A stretch of DNA of 64,000 nucleotides from Mesostigma viride (taxonomy: Eukaryota > Streptophyta > Mesostigmatophyceae > Mesostigmatales > Mesostigmataceae). A program made the translations under genes and the position numbers. Shown here piece by piece: positions 41,809 through 54,384 of this stretch. The notes under the pieces are model-generated. The model had not been told where the DNA came from and did no database searches. It saw nothing but the letters and a program-made list of their open reading frames with translations. The stretch is taken from positions 1,987,345 through 2,051,344 of the forward strand of contig RPFO01000156.1 in NCBI GenBank assembly GCA_009746045.1. Direction: 5' to 3'. Position 1 is the first letter of the stretch. Every line of letters starts with the position of its first letter.

Positions 41809-44800
41809 CGTGAGCGAATAAAAATGCAGTATCGAGACTGGAAATTTTAGTGTATGCTCCTACGATGTTGTCTTAGTTGCCATTATTTTTTTTCGCCACC
41901 AATTCTGCGGGATTCTTCGGCATTTTGGCGTCATTCACAGGTGGGTGCCTGTTTCGTCGCCGATTTTTTCTCGACCCCACCTACTTTCAGCAAAAAATTT
42001 TCCCGATGAAAGTCGACGCCCTAACATCTGGTTTTTCACACTAATCGACGCATTTTTTAATTTTAAAGGCCTTGACCGAAGCACTTTTTTCATTACCGCT
42101 TCAGTTTTCTTTAACCGAGCTGTCGCGATTTTTTAACCAAGTTCAAGGCTGGGCCAGGCGTCACAGACCCGTAATTCGTTTTTAATTGCTTTCGTGCCCA
42201 ATATCGTGTCTTTTGCAGGCGTTCTTGGCAGCAAAGACGCCATGGCGTCAGGGGCTAAAACGGACCTCCGCACATGCATTAACTGCGGCGAGCACGTCAA
42301 TGCCGCCAGCAATTTTTGCTGCCGCGTCTGCGACACGGGCATGCGATGCAAGACCGTTGTCGACGTGACGGAGTGGTATGTGCACATTCAGGGGCGAATT
42401 TATTCGCTATTGAAACCCCGACCGGTTGCAGACAAGTATTTCACCGTATCCCCTTTCCCCGAGTCTCTCTTTTCAGTCATGTTTTCATCTTACGGAAAGC
42501 GCGTCAGCATCAGTGAGCGACAGTATGATGGCGAGCCGTTTGCTCGCATCAGGGCTGTGCGGCTTATTCTAGAGACAAGCGATATCAAGCAGATTTTGCA
42601 CCCGGATGTGAGGGAGGGGCCGTGCTGGGGTGGGAATAAACTGCTGTCGGCTGGCAGCCTTGCTGCAGTCATGCCGCCAATGAAGCTGATTTGGACGCAG
42701 TCAGGGCAAGGGGTTACGAAGCTTTTGCTTCGTTTTAGTTGGTGTGTCCTCAACAACGTGGGCATTGTGCTCATGGCAAGGGATCATGACATGGCTGACC
42801 TTGTGGCCAACAAGGTGGGTGGCAGGGAAAACCCAATTGCCATGGGTGCATTCCTTCGGCGCCTGACTGCTGCACGTGCTCTGGAGGTTAACAAACCCAC
42901 TGCATACGTGCCCACCATCCCACCTACGCTCGTGCAATCTGCCCTAAGGCATTTCAAGGACATGCCTGTGCACGAGAACTATTGGTTTGTTGAGAGGCAG
43001 CCATTCCGTGAGAGCGGTGAGGGCAGCAACCGCCAGGCTAGGCCAGCCACCCGTGCTGCCACACAGGCGGCAAACACTATTGCACAACAAGCTGCCCACC
43101 ATGCTGCCCCACAGGCGGCAAACGCTAATGCACAACAAGCTAACCCCGCTGCCAGCACCCAAGCTGTATACGCCACCCACGATGACACCCTGACTGATGA
43201 GCAGAGGGCGTCATTGACACCCTCATTCAGGCAGTTCAGGCTGGGCTTGCTGGCCAAGGGCAAGGGCAAATGGGCCAATGACTACGCGTGGTGTCGCCAG
43301 CGCCAGCGAAACAACCCAAGCCTCCCTTCTCGATAGGTATGTGTGATCTGCTTTCTCACTGCAATGCTTGTGTCCTTGTTGTGTCTATGATGCATCATTG
43401 CCCGCGTATGTGTGCAGAATCCGGGCAACCTAAGCACGGCACATGGCCAACCTCCACAGTGTCAGGGGTGCGGGGGGGTTGTTTGTGAAAAAGACAACAC
43501 CGCTACTCACATCATTGCTCAGCACCCCCCACTCCTAATGCCTTTCACGTGGAGGCACAGCCACGCACCGTCGCTAAGCTGCAAGCTAGAATTGCTGTCC
43601 TCACCAAAGAGAGGGATGACGCAAGAGCTCAAGCTGACAGCCTAGCTGAGGAAGTGCAAAGGTTGCAACAGCTTGTGGTGCATGCAGTCAAGGATTCGGG
43701 CATGGAGAAGCATGGCACCACATACAGGGGCATCCTTAATGCTGGCAAGGGCAAGGGCACAAGCATGGAGGCCACAGCGCACAAGAGGGCTAAGAAGAGG
43801 GCTGTTGGCCTTGCAGGAACTGTTGACCTGACATCTGGTAGGCAGGCCAGGCGATTTGTAGAGGATGTGCAAGGGTTCTTGGATGCAAGGTATGATGGCG
43901 GCCAACTGCAGGTGGATGCCTTGGTAGCGTATCTCCAGGCAAACCCTGAGGTAGCCAAAGCTGTGGTTGAGCAGTTGGGCTATGCCGCCACGCTAGCTGA
44001 GGAGATGAAGGCCAGCATGGAAGCTGCGTGGGATCCTGAGTTGCTACTGTGCCTCATCAAGAGGTTCAGACTGAGTAGGAGAAATGTGCACCTGCTTAGG
44101 ATGGCCCTCAGCCACAGCTGGGATGAGGATAGGGGGCAGTGGGTCCCACGGGAACTTGTGCAAGGCAAGGTGGCCTTCCCCACTTGGCCCACCTATTACA
44201 GGTTGAAGGCCTTAGAAGAGGAGATGGCTAAGGCTGCGGGGGTGGAGCAGAGTGAGGATGGCACCTTTGTTAGTGCCAGCCTAGAGGTGGGAGTTCTTGA
44301 GGCCATCGCGCATATAGAGAAGGTGTGCGATGTGCAGCTGGACCTAGCGGGTGGGTTTGATATTCAGATCCAGGTAGATGGAGCCCACCTCACCCGTGGT
44401 ACCCGTCAAGCCACCATTGTTGCCAACATCACACCGAGCGATCCACATTTGAAGCTCAAGATGAAGGCCCAGTCACCGTTTGGTTTGTGTGCAGTGGCTG
44501 TGTACAAGGGCTGTGATAGCAAGCACGATGTGTTGCAGGGTGCATTCACGCGTGTGTTAGGGGAGTTGGACACCATCACCAAGAACCACGACATCGTTCT
44601 CCACGACTCACTTAGGGTGGTGCCGTTGACAAGGGTGGGGGGGGGGGGAGACAAGCATTATGTCAACGCTGAGAGGGGGCAGAGCACATGCGCGCACACC
44701 TTCCCTTGCAACAAGTGCCTCTGCCCTAAGGCCAAGTTCGGCTACCTGGAAGAGTCCAAGGCACTGCCTGCCCTAGCATGCCAGCTGGCTCATGTCTGGG

Positions 44801-45494
44801 ATGTGGAAAAGCAAGGCCCCTTTAAGTGCAAGGGATGCAATGTCACGTTCACCACGCAGGCCCAGCTTGCCAACAAGACAAAGCCCAGCCCTACCAAGGC
44901 TGCTGCACATGCCCTAGATCACTATGGCCAGCGGTGGGGCTGCACCCCCATTCTTCCCATCGAGCACGCGGACCACCCTGATTGCATCCTCCACCTCCTG
45001 CTCAATGTCGTGTGCTCCCTGGTTGACCACACCCTCCTGGCAAACTTGCTGAAAAGCCAGGAGGAGGAGATGCTGAAAACGCTGCACGAGGAGTGTGGGG
45101 TGTACATCAAGGCCAAGCATGTGAAGGCTACCTCCAAGAGTGGCAATGCCAGAGCCCCTGAGAAGCCCACCATCATAGGCAGGGAGGCACTCTCTTTGCT
45201 AGAGAAGTTTGATGTATGCGTGGACAAGTAATTGGGAGACGGTCTCCCACCCGGGAAGGGTGATCACATTTCATTTGCCTGGGAGTCTACGCGAAGTCTG
45301 TGGGTCACACTCTCTGATCCGGATTTCCAGGATGATGGGCCGGGGGGAGCCAACCGGGCACACAAGGCTAGTGAGGTGCAGGAGCAGGCAGAAATCTTCT
45401 TCAACGCCTTCTTGCAAGTTGCTACGCCTGAGGTTGTCACAACGTACATGCATGACCTGGTTTGCCACATCCCCTCCCAGGTCCTCGCGTTTGG
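41679..45494 (+). mobile_element. 'Element X', left copy (arm of second palindrome)
   Basis: Inverted copy of 46934-49010 plus 54729-55531 plus 57521-58510. It holds the divergent start of the zinc-knuckle protein (minus strand), a 365-residue protein and a long transposase-like protein. It breaks at 45494, inside the C-terminal part of the latter. Ends and target duplication were not found. The family is not recognised. Confidence 0.7.
42242..43336 (+). CDS. Element X zinc-ribbon protein (first ORF)
   Basis: ATG 42242 (MASGAKTDLRTC) begins with a four-Cys zinc-binding block (CINCGEHVNAASNFCCRVC) at residues 12-30. A beta-rich middle follows, then ILETSDIKQILHP and MARDHDMADLVANKVGG, a Pro-containing segment, an Ala/Gln/Asn-rich low-complexity repeat (ATQAANTIAQQAAHHAAP), and a C-terminal helical part (LTPSFRQFRLGLLAKGKGK). 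The stop TAG (43334-43336) is directly followed by a GTATGT donor, and TGTGCAG lies at about 43405-43411. An intron probably joins this ORF's transcript to the next. The role is unknown; it is the upstream partner of the transposase-like gene. Confidence 0.6.
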   Translation: MASGAKTDLRTCINCGEHVNAASNFCCRVCDTGMRCKTVVDVTEWYVHIQGRIYSLLKPRPVADKYFTVSPFPESLFSVMFSSYGKRVSISERQYDGEPFARIRAVRLILETSDIKQILHPDVREGPCWGGNKLLSAGSLAAVMPPMKLIWTQSGQGVTKLLLRFSWCVLNNVGIVLMARDHDMADLVANKVGGRENPIAMGAFLRRLTAARALEVNKPTAYVPTIPPTLVQSALRHFKDMPVHENYWFVERQPFRESGEGSNRQARPATRAATQAANTIAQQAAHHAAPQAANANAQQANPAASTQAVYATHDDTLTDEQRASLTPSFRQFRLGLLAKGKGKWANDYAWCRQRQRNNPSLPSR

Positions 45495-45558
45495 GTTCCG
45501 ACAACGGTCTGAAAGTGCCAAAAAACAGCCTTATTACTCCTGTACGATGCAAATATAG
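43412..45558 (+). CDS. Element X large transposase-like protein, left copy
   Basis: Candidate recombinase of element X; no named superfamily recognised. The upstream frame from 43412 has a C2H2-like block (CQGCGGVVCEKD...HIIAQH). After a one-base shift at a run of six Cs (43525-43530) the main frame starts (43549). It has a coiled coil (KLQARIAVLTKERDDARAQ), helical segments, a core with IQVDGAHLTRGTRQ (D277) and VAVYKGCDSKHD, Cys/His pairs (CNKCLCPKAKFGY, CKGCNVTF...HALDHYG), and IEHADHPDCILHLLLNVVC (D475, D478). An extra TAA at 45229-45231, absent from the right copy, interrupts it. The frame continues as LGDGLPPGKGDH up to the break at 45494. Confidence 0.55.
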
Positions 45559-46640
45559 TCGAAACATGCTAGATATTGGTAGGTAGCATGTTCAGGACAC
45601 CAGTAGAAGGATTGCAACTTTCTGGACTTACCGGACCTCAGCTGACCTATTTTTGGCATGTCTATTTTTAGCCGTTTTCCAAATTTTAATATAAACAAGT
45701 ACCTTTTTATATTATGCAAATAAAGAGCTCTTGACCTGGCTGCTTGCAAGTATGTTGATACTCATGACTAAGAACTGTTCACAAGATCTGATGGTCATCG
45801 GACCGCATTTGGTGACAAAATGCCACCAAATGCTAGCAAAAATGTGCGTTTTTCGCATTTTTTATCACATTCCATCGCAGTTTCCATGCATACCAGATGT
45901 GCTCAGTTGAGGCTGGAAACTTGCATGCATCTTTAACATAAACATTTTAGACATTCCACAAAAATTCAGGTCCAGCATAGCTTATTTGATGTAAGTTTTC
46001 TCACAAATGCTACCAAAAATGCGCGTTTTTCGCATTTTTCATCACACTTCATTGCAGTTTCCATACAAGATGTGCTCAGTTGAGGCTGGAAACTTGCATG
46101 CATCTTTAACATCACTATTTTAGACATTCCACAAAAATTCAAGTCCAGCATAGGGTATTTGATGTCAGTTTGCTCACAAATGTTACAAAAAATGTGTGTT
46201 TTTCACATTTTTCACCGCATTTCATTGCAGTTTCCATACAAGATGTGCTCAGTTGAGGCTGGAAACTTGCATGCATCTTTAACATCACTATTTTAGACAT
46301 TCCACAAAAATTCAGGTCCATCATGATCTGTTTGGTAGAGTTGTCACTGCCATACCTGCCAGTTTCCATTTCACATGCTTACCGATGGATGCAAACTACC
46401 ATAGTGCTACCATAGTGGAATATGGTCAACTCCAAATCAAATGACTCATGAAACATCCAAACCATTCACCCGTGACATAACACAACCTCCAGGAGACATA
46501 AACAAAAGTTCATTGATATAAACATTCGCTGGACACAGCTGGCAATATGCACATGTGGCCATTTGCTCACATAATCTCTATATAGGGAGGAGCTGGCAGC
46601 TGTCACATGGGCGAGAAAAGTCATTTTACACCCATGCATG
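45495..46640. repeat. Palindrome centre with ~175-bp tandem repeats
   Basis: Three units (about 45800-46340) share AATG(C/T)TA(C/G)(C/A)AAAAATG, TTTTTC(G/A)CATTTTT, CAGTTTCCAT, GATGTGCTCAGTTGAGGCTGG and CATTCCACAAAAATTCA. No gene seen. The sequence probably includes the 3' noncoding end of the right copy of element X. Confidence 0.85.
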
Positions 46641-46679
46641 CAGAGCATGCCAAGTATTGTAGATGCAAATTACTCGACG

Positions 46680-48905
46680 GGCGGCATGGCGTTGATGCGT
46701 TTGCGCGCCCTCATCTCGGTATCGCTAGGAGGTAGTGGCACCTCCCTGCACTGTCAGTTTCTGCCTGACCTTGTCAGACTTCATGCCCTGCGTCAACATG
46801 GACACCCCCATACCCTTGCCCTTGGCATCACGGCCCAGCTTTGAACGGTGGTTGGTGCAGCGCTTGGTGTCCTCCTTGCGCATGTATGTGGTGCATGTGC
46901 TCTAGCCCCTCTTGAGAGTATAGAGGCGCAGGTCCCCAAACGCGAGGACCTGGGAGGGGATGTGGCCAACCAGGTCATGCATGTACGTTGTGACAGCCTC
47001 AGGCGTAGCAACTTGCAAGAAGGCGTTGAAGAAGATTTCTGCCTGCTCCTGCACCTCACTAGCCTTGTGTGCCCGGTTGGCTCCCCCCGGCCCATCATCC
47101 TGGAAATCCGGATCAGAGAGTGTGACCCACAGACTTCGCGTAGACTCCCAGCCAGGCAAATGAAATGTGATCACCCTTCCCGGGTGGGAGACCGTCTCCC
47201 AACTTGTCCACGCATACATCAAACTTCTCTAGCAAAGAGAGTGCCTCCCTGCCTATGATGGTGGGCTTCTCAGGGGCTCTGGCATTGCCACTCTTGGAGG
47301 TAGCCTTCACATGCTTGGCCTTGATGTACACCCCACACTCCTCGTGCAGCGTTTTCAGCATCTCCTCCTCTTGGCTTTTCAGCAAGTTTGCCATGCAGGA
47401 GGGTGTGGTCAACCAGGGAGCACACGACATCAATTGAGCAGGAGGTGGAGGATGCAATCAGGGTGGTCCGCGTGCTCGATGGGAAGAATGGGGGTGCAGC
47501 CCCACCGCTGGCCATAGTAGTGATCTAGGGCATGTGCAGCAGCCTTGGTAGGGCTGGGCTTTGTCTTGTTGGCAAGCTGGGCCTGCGTGGTGAACGTGAC
47601 ATTGCATCCCTTGCACTTAAAGGGGCCTTGCTTTTCCACATCCCAGACATGAGCCAGCTGGCATGCTAGGGCGGCAGTGCGCAGGGGATAGGCCTTGGAC
47701 TCTTCCAGGTAGCCGAACTTGGCCTTAGGGCAGAGGCACTTGTTGCAAGGGAAGGTGTGCGCGCATGTGCTCTGCCCCCTCTCAGCGTTGACATAATGCT
47801 TGTCTCCCCCCCCCCACCCTTGTCAACGGCACCACCCTAAGTGAGTCGTGGAGAACGATGTCGTGGTTCTTGGTGATGGTGTCCAACTCCCCTAACACAC
47901 GCGTGAATGCACCCTGCAACACATCGTGCTTGCTATCACAGCCCTTGTACACAGCCACTGCACACAAACCAAACGGTGACTGGGCCTTCATCTTGAGCTT
48001 CAAATGTGGATCGCTCGGTGTGATGTTGGCAACAATGGTGGCTTGACGGGTACCACGGGTGAGGTGGGCTCCATCTACCTGGATCTGAATATCAAACCCA
48101 CCCGCTAGGTCCAGCTGCACATCGCACACCTTCTCTATATGCGCGATGGCCTCAAGAACTCCCACCTCTAGGCTGGCACTAACAAAGGTGCCATCCTCAC
48201 TCTGCTCCACCCCCGCAGCCTTAGCCATCTCCTCTTCTAAGGCCTTCAACCTGTAATAGGTGGGCCAAGTGGGGAAGGCCACCTTGCCTTGCACAAGTTC
48301 CCGTGGGACCCACTGCCCCCTATCCTCATCCCAGCTGTGGCTGAGGGCCATCCTAAGCAGGTGCACATTTCTCCTACTCAGTCTGAACCTCTTGATGAGG
48401 CACAGTAGCAACTCAGGATCCCACGCAGCTTCCATATGCTGGCCTTCATCTCCTCAGCTAGCGTGGCGGCATAGCCCAACTGCTCAACCACAGCTTTGGC
48501 TACCTCAGGGTTTGCCTGGAGATACGCTACCAAGGCATCCACCTGCAGTTGGCCGCCATCATACCTTGCATCCAAGAACCCTTGCACATCCTCTACAAAT
48601 CGCCTGGCCTGCCTACCAGATGTCAGGTCAACAGTTCCTGCAAGGCCAACAGCCCTCTTCTTAGCCCTCTTGTGCGCTGTGGCCTCCATGCTTGTGCCCT
48701 TGCCCTTGCCAGCATTAAGGATGCCCCTGTATGTGGTGCCATGCTTCTCCATGCCCGAATCCTTGACTGCATGCACCACAAGCTGTTGCAACCTTTGCAC
48801 TTCCTCAGCTAGGCTGTCAGCTTGAGCTCTTGCGTCATCCCTCTCTTTGGTGAGGACAGCAATTCTAGCTTGCAGCTTAGCGACGGTGCGTGGCTGTGCC
48901 TCCAC
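46680..48905 (-). pseudogene. Element X large transposase-like protein, right copy
   Basis: Near-identical to the left copy, but broken by short indels around 48430, by lesions near 47380-47460, by changes at the G run near 47805-47815, and by a 4-base difference near 47155 (CTGGCTGGG against CTGGG). In compensation it keeps the C-terminus lost on the left: LAFGDLRLYTLKRG, then a stop, then MRKEDTKRCTNHRSKLGRD and MGVSMLTQGMKSDKVRQK. That tail, with EHMHH nearby, resembles the C-terminal Glu-containing region of DDE transposases (inference). It lacks the TAA found at 45229 in the left copy. Confidence 0.6.
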
Positions 48906-49019
48906 GTGAAAGGCATTAGGAGTGGGGGGTGCTGAGCAATGATGTGAGTAGCGGTGTTGTCTTTTTCACAAACAACCCCCCCGCACCCCTGACATTGTGG
49001 AGGTTGGCCACACTAGGAA

Positions 49020-49345
49020 CTCAGATCTGAGATTTTTCTCAGTTTTTCTCAGTTTTCTCAGTTTTCTCAGGAAGGCTGCCTGAGATTTCCTGAGATTTCC
49101 TGAGATGTCCTGAGATTTCCAGAGATTTCCTGAGATCAACTGAGAAAAATCTCAGTTTTCTCAGGAAAACTGAGAAAATCACCTGAGAAAACTGAGAAAA
49201 AACTGAGATCAGCCTGAGAAAGTCGCCTGGCCTGAGATTTTTTTTTCTCAGGAACGAAATTTCTCAGGCGCCCGGTTTTTTCTCAGGTTGCTGCCTGAGA
49301 AAATCTGAGACTGAGAATATCTGGGAAACTTAAGGCCTGAGAAAA
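49020..49345. repeat. Left subterminal CTCAG/CTGAG repeats
   Basis: Dense, both-strand copies of TGAGATTTCC, CTCAGTTTTCTCAG and related units. They mirror the right cluster at 54385-54716 (CTCAGGAAATCTCAGG units). Such clusters are the usual transposase-binding sites in CACTA elements. Confidence 0.9.
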
Positions 49346-49516
49346 ACTGAGAAACCTCATGCACACAGAGAAATCGCATTCATACCACGCAACCAGAAAT
49401 CACTTTGATTACAAATTATAATAATTTCTTGTGCAGTTGGAGTACAGCTCTTCAAGTTTAATAAGAACATCAATTTCAGTCACTAGACGAGTTGCTACAA
49501 TCTGCTTCAGCGTAGC

Positions 49517-49891
49517 TCACTTTTCCATACGCCCTTGCACTTCTCCTCGTTGGTGCAAGGTCGCCCCGGCTAGGTTCAGCCACATTCTTGTGCTGCCTAC
49601 CCCCTCTCCCCCTCTGCCCACGATTCCCCCGCGTAGGTTCAGCCGCATACTCGCGGCCATCGCCACCACGGGCAGAATCAGCAGCATTTTCTGCTGCAGG
49701 CTGCCTCCTTCCTCTCCCCCTCCGTCCACGCTTCCCCGTGCAGGTTCAGACGCATTGTAGCTGCATGGGTCATCACTGTCGCTGCTAGGTGGAGCCACAT
49801 CCTCTTGGCTACCATTATCACTGCCGCTGCAGATGGAGGAATCAGTTTCTGCTGCAGGCTGCTTACCCCTCCTCTTCCTTGGTGCAGGCAT
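49517..49891 (-). CDS. Small basic/acidic ORF inside the CACTA-ended element
   Basis: 124 codons from ATG 49891 (MPAPRKRRGKQPAAE). A basic start that could be a nuclear localisation signal precedes a Ser/Asp-rich part. The C-terminal half is built on a repeated ~60-bp unit related to AGGTTCAG(C/A)CGCAT, so it may be low-complexity. No domain recognised. It may be the remains of an element-encoded protein. Confidence 0.3.
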   Translation of the reverse strand: MPAPRKRRGKQPAAETDSSICSGSDNGSQEDVAPPSSDSDDPCSYNASEPARGSVDGGGEEGGSLQQKMLLILPVVAMAASMRLNLRGGIVGRGGEGVGSTRMWLNLAGATLHQRGEVQGRMEK

Positions 49892-49905
49892 GCCATCCTC
49901 GCTGC

Positions 49906-49975
49906 CACACTAGGAACGGAGTGTTGACAAACTTTGACAATTGTTTGTCAAGAATTGTCAAATAGTTCTAGTGTG
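49906..49975. repeat. 70-bp foldback with CACACTAGGAAC / GTTCTAGTGTG ends
   Basis: Ends form a near-perfect inverted repeat and enclose TTGACA/TTGTCAA units in both orientations. The end sequence matches that of the surrounding 5.7-kb element (CACTAGGAAC). It may be a minimal internal-deletion derivative, or two element ends left abutting. Confidence 0.6.
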
Positions 49976-50680
49976 ACCCGCTGGCTTCACACAGCCAAAA
50001 AAAAAAAAATTTAATCAATTTTTGGCGGTAGAGAGACCATGGAGGGACTGCCCGCTGCCCGCTGTAGACGCATACTGTAGTTCGTAGAAGCGTACTCCTT
50101 CGCTGCACTCCGGAGAGGAATCGTGACGGACTGACGGTCTCCTTCGCTGCCCTCCAGAGAGGAGGCCGCTAAAGCGGCCGCTCGCTTCGCTCGCTGGGAG
50201 CTTTGCGCGGATTGGTTGGCAGTTCTTCCGTGCGCTTGGCGCGGATTGGTGGTCAGTCAGTCCGCCCCTTCTGGATTGGCCGCGTACTCGGTGATGCCCT
50301 GAATAGTGTCGGATTACCTTACATTGCCAAATTAGTAATATAGATTCTTGACATATCAACTGACATGACCTTGACAAACCTTGACAGAACTTGACAAAAG
50401 CTTGACATGATAACATCAAAGGCTTGACAAACCTTGACAGAATGTTGAAAGGTTGACAAAACCTTGACAATCTTTGAAATATCAACATATCAACACGGAA
50501 AAAAATGTCAATACACTGACAAACCAAGGTGATGTGTCAAGAAATGTCAAGACGTTAACAAACGAAGGCCAAAAAAATTGTTAACATGACAAAATGTCCA
50601 CAAATGTTAACATGACAAACGTCAACATGACAACCAAAGGCGTAGCAAACTGACAAATCAACACCACGCACAGGTAAACT
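49966..50680. repeat. Dispersed repeat and TTGACA-rich cluster
   Basis: 49966-50320 shares blocks with 22438-22660 (CTAGTGTGACCCGCTGG and TGGATTGGCCGCGTACTCGG). From 50345 to 50680 there are many CTTGACA and TGACAAA(C) units, resembling a subterminal repeat cluster of another element. No coding sequence seen. Confidence 0.6.
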
Positions 50681-51477
<797 letters not shown>

Positions 51478-51688
51478 CCTGGTATTCTCACCTAAACTGT
51501 CCCTATGTACCTCACAAGATGTAGGGAACTGCGAAACCACAGGAATACCTAGAGAAGAGCGCTTCCTGGCTCACGAAAAACTCGCCGATTGAGTGCTTGA
51601 CGTTCACGTTTGATAATGCTGAACTGCGTTATCAAATCATCTGCGTTATCAAATCATCATCTGGCAGAGTCACGTCACTTGGTTGGTG

Positions 51689-51721
51689 CCGGGCCCGCTA
51701 CAAAAAACGTAGCGGGCCCGG
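51689..51721. other. Perfect 13-bp GC-rich hairpin
   Basis: Arms CCGGGCCCGCTAC and GTAGCGGGCCCGG with loop AAAAAAC. There is no flanking gene whose end it would mark, and its role is unknown. Confidence 0.8.
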
Positions 51722-53590
51722 TGATGTCGCTATTACACCACCCGACTTTACATCGAGTCACTGTGAATGATATATATATGGCTGCCTACAGCACCGCGCA
51801 TGGTGTCCAAGTAAAATTATGGCGCTGCCAAGGCTGCGTACCTGCCGTTATCGCCTTGGTCTTTGTCACGGTGGCGTTCTCCAATTCACGTGCAACGTCC
51901 ACTTCCTGTGCCAGCTCTGGCGCGGCGCGTGCCCTTCGGGCTGAATTTCAAATTTCCGCGTGCAGTCCGTTGGAGAGGGGCGCTGCGTCCGGAGTCCGGA
52001 CTTAGGGAATTCGGAGGCTGCTGGTCGCACAAAAGATCGTTGTTGGCTGTTGAGTGATGTCCGACTGGCACGATGGAGAGGGCTCCATCACATTGGCGAC
52101 CTCACCAGTGGCCCACATGTACCGACGAGACCTGCATCTCGAGCTTGTCGGCCCTCACGCTGCAGCTGTCGCCATGCGAGACGCCCTGAGACTCTCGGCA
52201 TGATTTTTCCCGTGCAATATCACGCCCTCGATTCGCAGCAAGGCCCGTCTGCTCCAATATGGCCGACTGCGGGCTGTGCCGTAACAGGAAATGTCCGGGT
52301 GATGGCAGGCAGTGCCTACCCATCCCACCGCACGCACCGCGTCAAGCAATATTTCCACTTCCGCTGCTGCTGGGCACCGGGCTACTGCCTACATTTCTTC
52401 AATCGCTCCATCGCCTCCTCCATGGTGCCTCGCTCCCTGCGGCCCCTCCGCCACGCCGGATATCCATGGCAATCAAGCCTACCGGCTACCACCATACCGG
52501 CCACGAGCCCTTGCTGCACCAAACGAAGTGTGCGGCCCCGAATTAAGTGAAGTACACGGCAGGACTGGGAACCACCTGAAATTACATCGGGGTCTCCAGT
52601 GGACTTGGCGTCACATCTTGCTAACGTTGTCACTGTCGGCAGTTGTCAGTTGCTGTTGGTTGTTGCATGCTGAGGGTTGCAGATGTTCTAGGAACAGCTG
52701 GTCCAATGTTGCTATGCATGCAGTTACTCTTGCCATTACGTGTGTCCGTGTGCCTCCAACCATCCCGCCACAATGCCAGCACCCTCCACCCCGCTAACTC
52801 CCACTCGCCCCACTCCCCTGCCTGTTCCATACCCGCCCCACCCACAAATATACGTCACAGACATCCACATGCCGTTATCCATCCCCACCTGACTACGGAC
52901 TACTCTCGCCCCCACGCTGAGGTCCCCCACAACACCGTAACACCGCCCTCCTCCCCCAAACCATCCGATGACCCACCCGACCATCCACCTTGAGTCCCCC
53001 CAAACCAACCTATCTGACTACCACCCTTCCGTATTACATACACCACCTTCCACACCAACATAACAAACCACCTACTAAACAAACCTACCGCCCCACAACG
53101 AGGTTCCCCTACACCACTGCACCCCGCCCACCCCGCCCCCCGCTGCCCCAACATACGATGACTCCACCCCACCATCCACGTGAAGCATAACCATCCACCC
53201 CGGCCTCCGGGGCAACCAATCAGCTGTCCACTCAACCATAACTGACACTGCTGCACCGACCACCGGCAAGCCCGCCTACGTACCATACCCAAGCCACCCA
53301 CGCAACCCAAGCATCCCCAACCCTCACACGAACCTGTGACCTACGCACGAGCTACCTACAACTGCGACTCACAACTACTACATAATCAACCCATAACAAT
53401 GTCCCCCATGACCCCCGCCAAAGGGGGGGGTCCCCCCAATAGTCCAACACACACACACACACACACACACTCTACAATACCCAGGACCACGAGTACCCAC
53501 CCAATTCACCTCCCACAACGGTATCACCCACGAGTCCAGTGCCCCACCCATGTCCACAGCGACACCCCGGAGACTTCACCACGCCCACCG
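51722..53590. other. No gene recognised; C-rich, with (CA)n tract
   Basis: Several overlapping Pro/Thr/Ser-rich frames with no domain. The region 52740-53590 is strongly C-rich on the plus strand. A short (CA)n tract lies at about 53448-53470. Composition alone explains the open frames. Confidence 0.45.
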
Positions 53591-53594
53591 ACTG

Positions 53595-53880
53595 CACGCA
53601 CGCACACCTAGCTGCACACTCCCACGCACCTACCCTCGCACGCACGCATGCACGCAGCCATCAACCCACCCACCAAGGCACGCCTGCACAAACGCGCACA
53701 TGCACAAGTGCACGCACACGCACACATAGCTGCACACTCTCACGCACCCACTCACGCACGCACGCCTGCACACAGCCATCAACCCACCCGCCAAGGCACG
53801 CCTGCACAAACGCACTCATGCACAACTGCACGCACTCGCCCACGCACGCACACCTAGCTGCACGCCTGCACGCAGTCACG
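53595..53880. repeat. ~123-bp tandem repeat, about 2.3 copies
   Basis: Units contain CACAC(C/A)TAGCTGCACACT, CAGCCATCAACCCACC and AAGGCACGCCTGCACAAACGC. The second copy follows at about +123. The segment from 53881 to 54384 shows no gene. Confidence 0.85.
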
Positions 53881-54384
53881 CAATGCATGGCAGCATGCCC
53901 GCCTTCTATATCATTCTTGGAATATCATGTTGCATATGGCATTATTATCATGTTTGTAAATTTAACTCCTTGCTTTCTGTATGCTTTCTTTCTTTGGGGG
54001 ATGACTTGATGCAGATCGTGGAGCATACAAGCTCGACGAGAAGACGTACACATCAATATTGAGTGAAACCACCGTTGCTGGGCTCTGGCATGCCAGCTGT
54101 TATATGGCCATGAGCCATCAGCTAGCAATCCAGAAATAGGATGAGAGCAGTTTTGAGTCGATGTTTTATATTTTGATGGTATTGAAATGATGAGTCACAG
54201 AATGCCACAATGAAACATAAGTTCATTACTATCAAACAGCGTGATGCCATGAATGCCACGCCTAATACCACAAGATGTGCTAATAACGTATTTAATTCAT
54301 TAATGAATTGTTGGATTTATTGCATGATGGTGTTATGCTTGTTAGAATACACATTTAATTCTGGCAATGGCATGCCTGAGAAAA

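Noticed and set aside
46902-47222. Separate small genes on both strands near 46800-47250
   Set aside because: They are frame fragments and antisense shadows of the broken right copy of the element X large protein.
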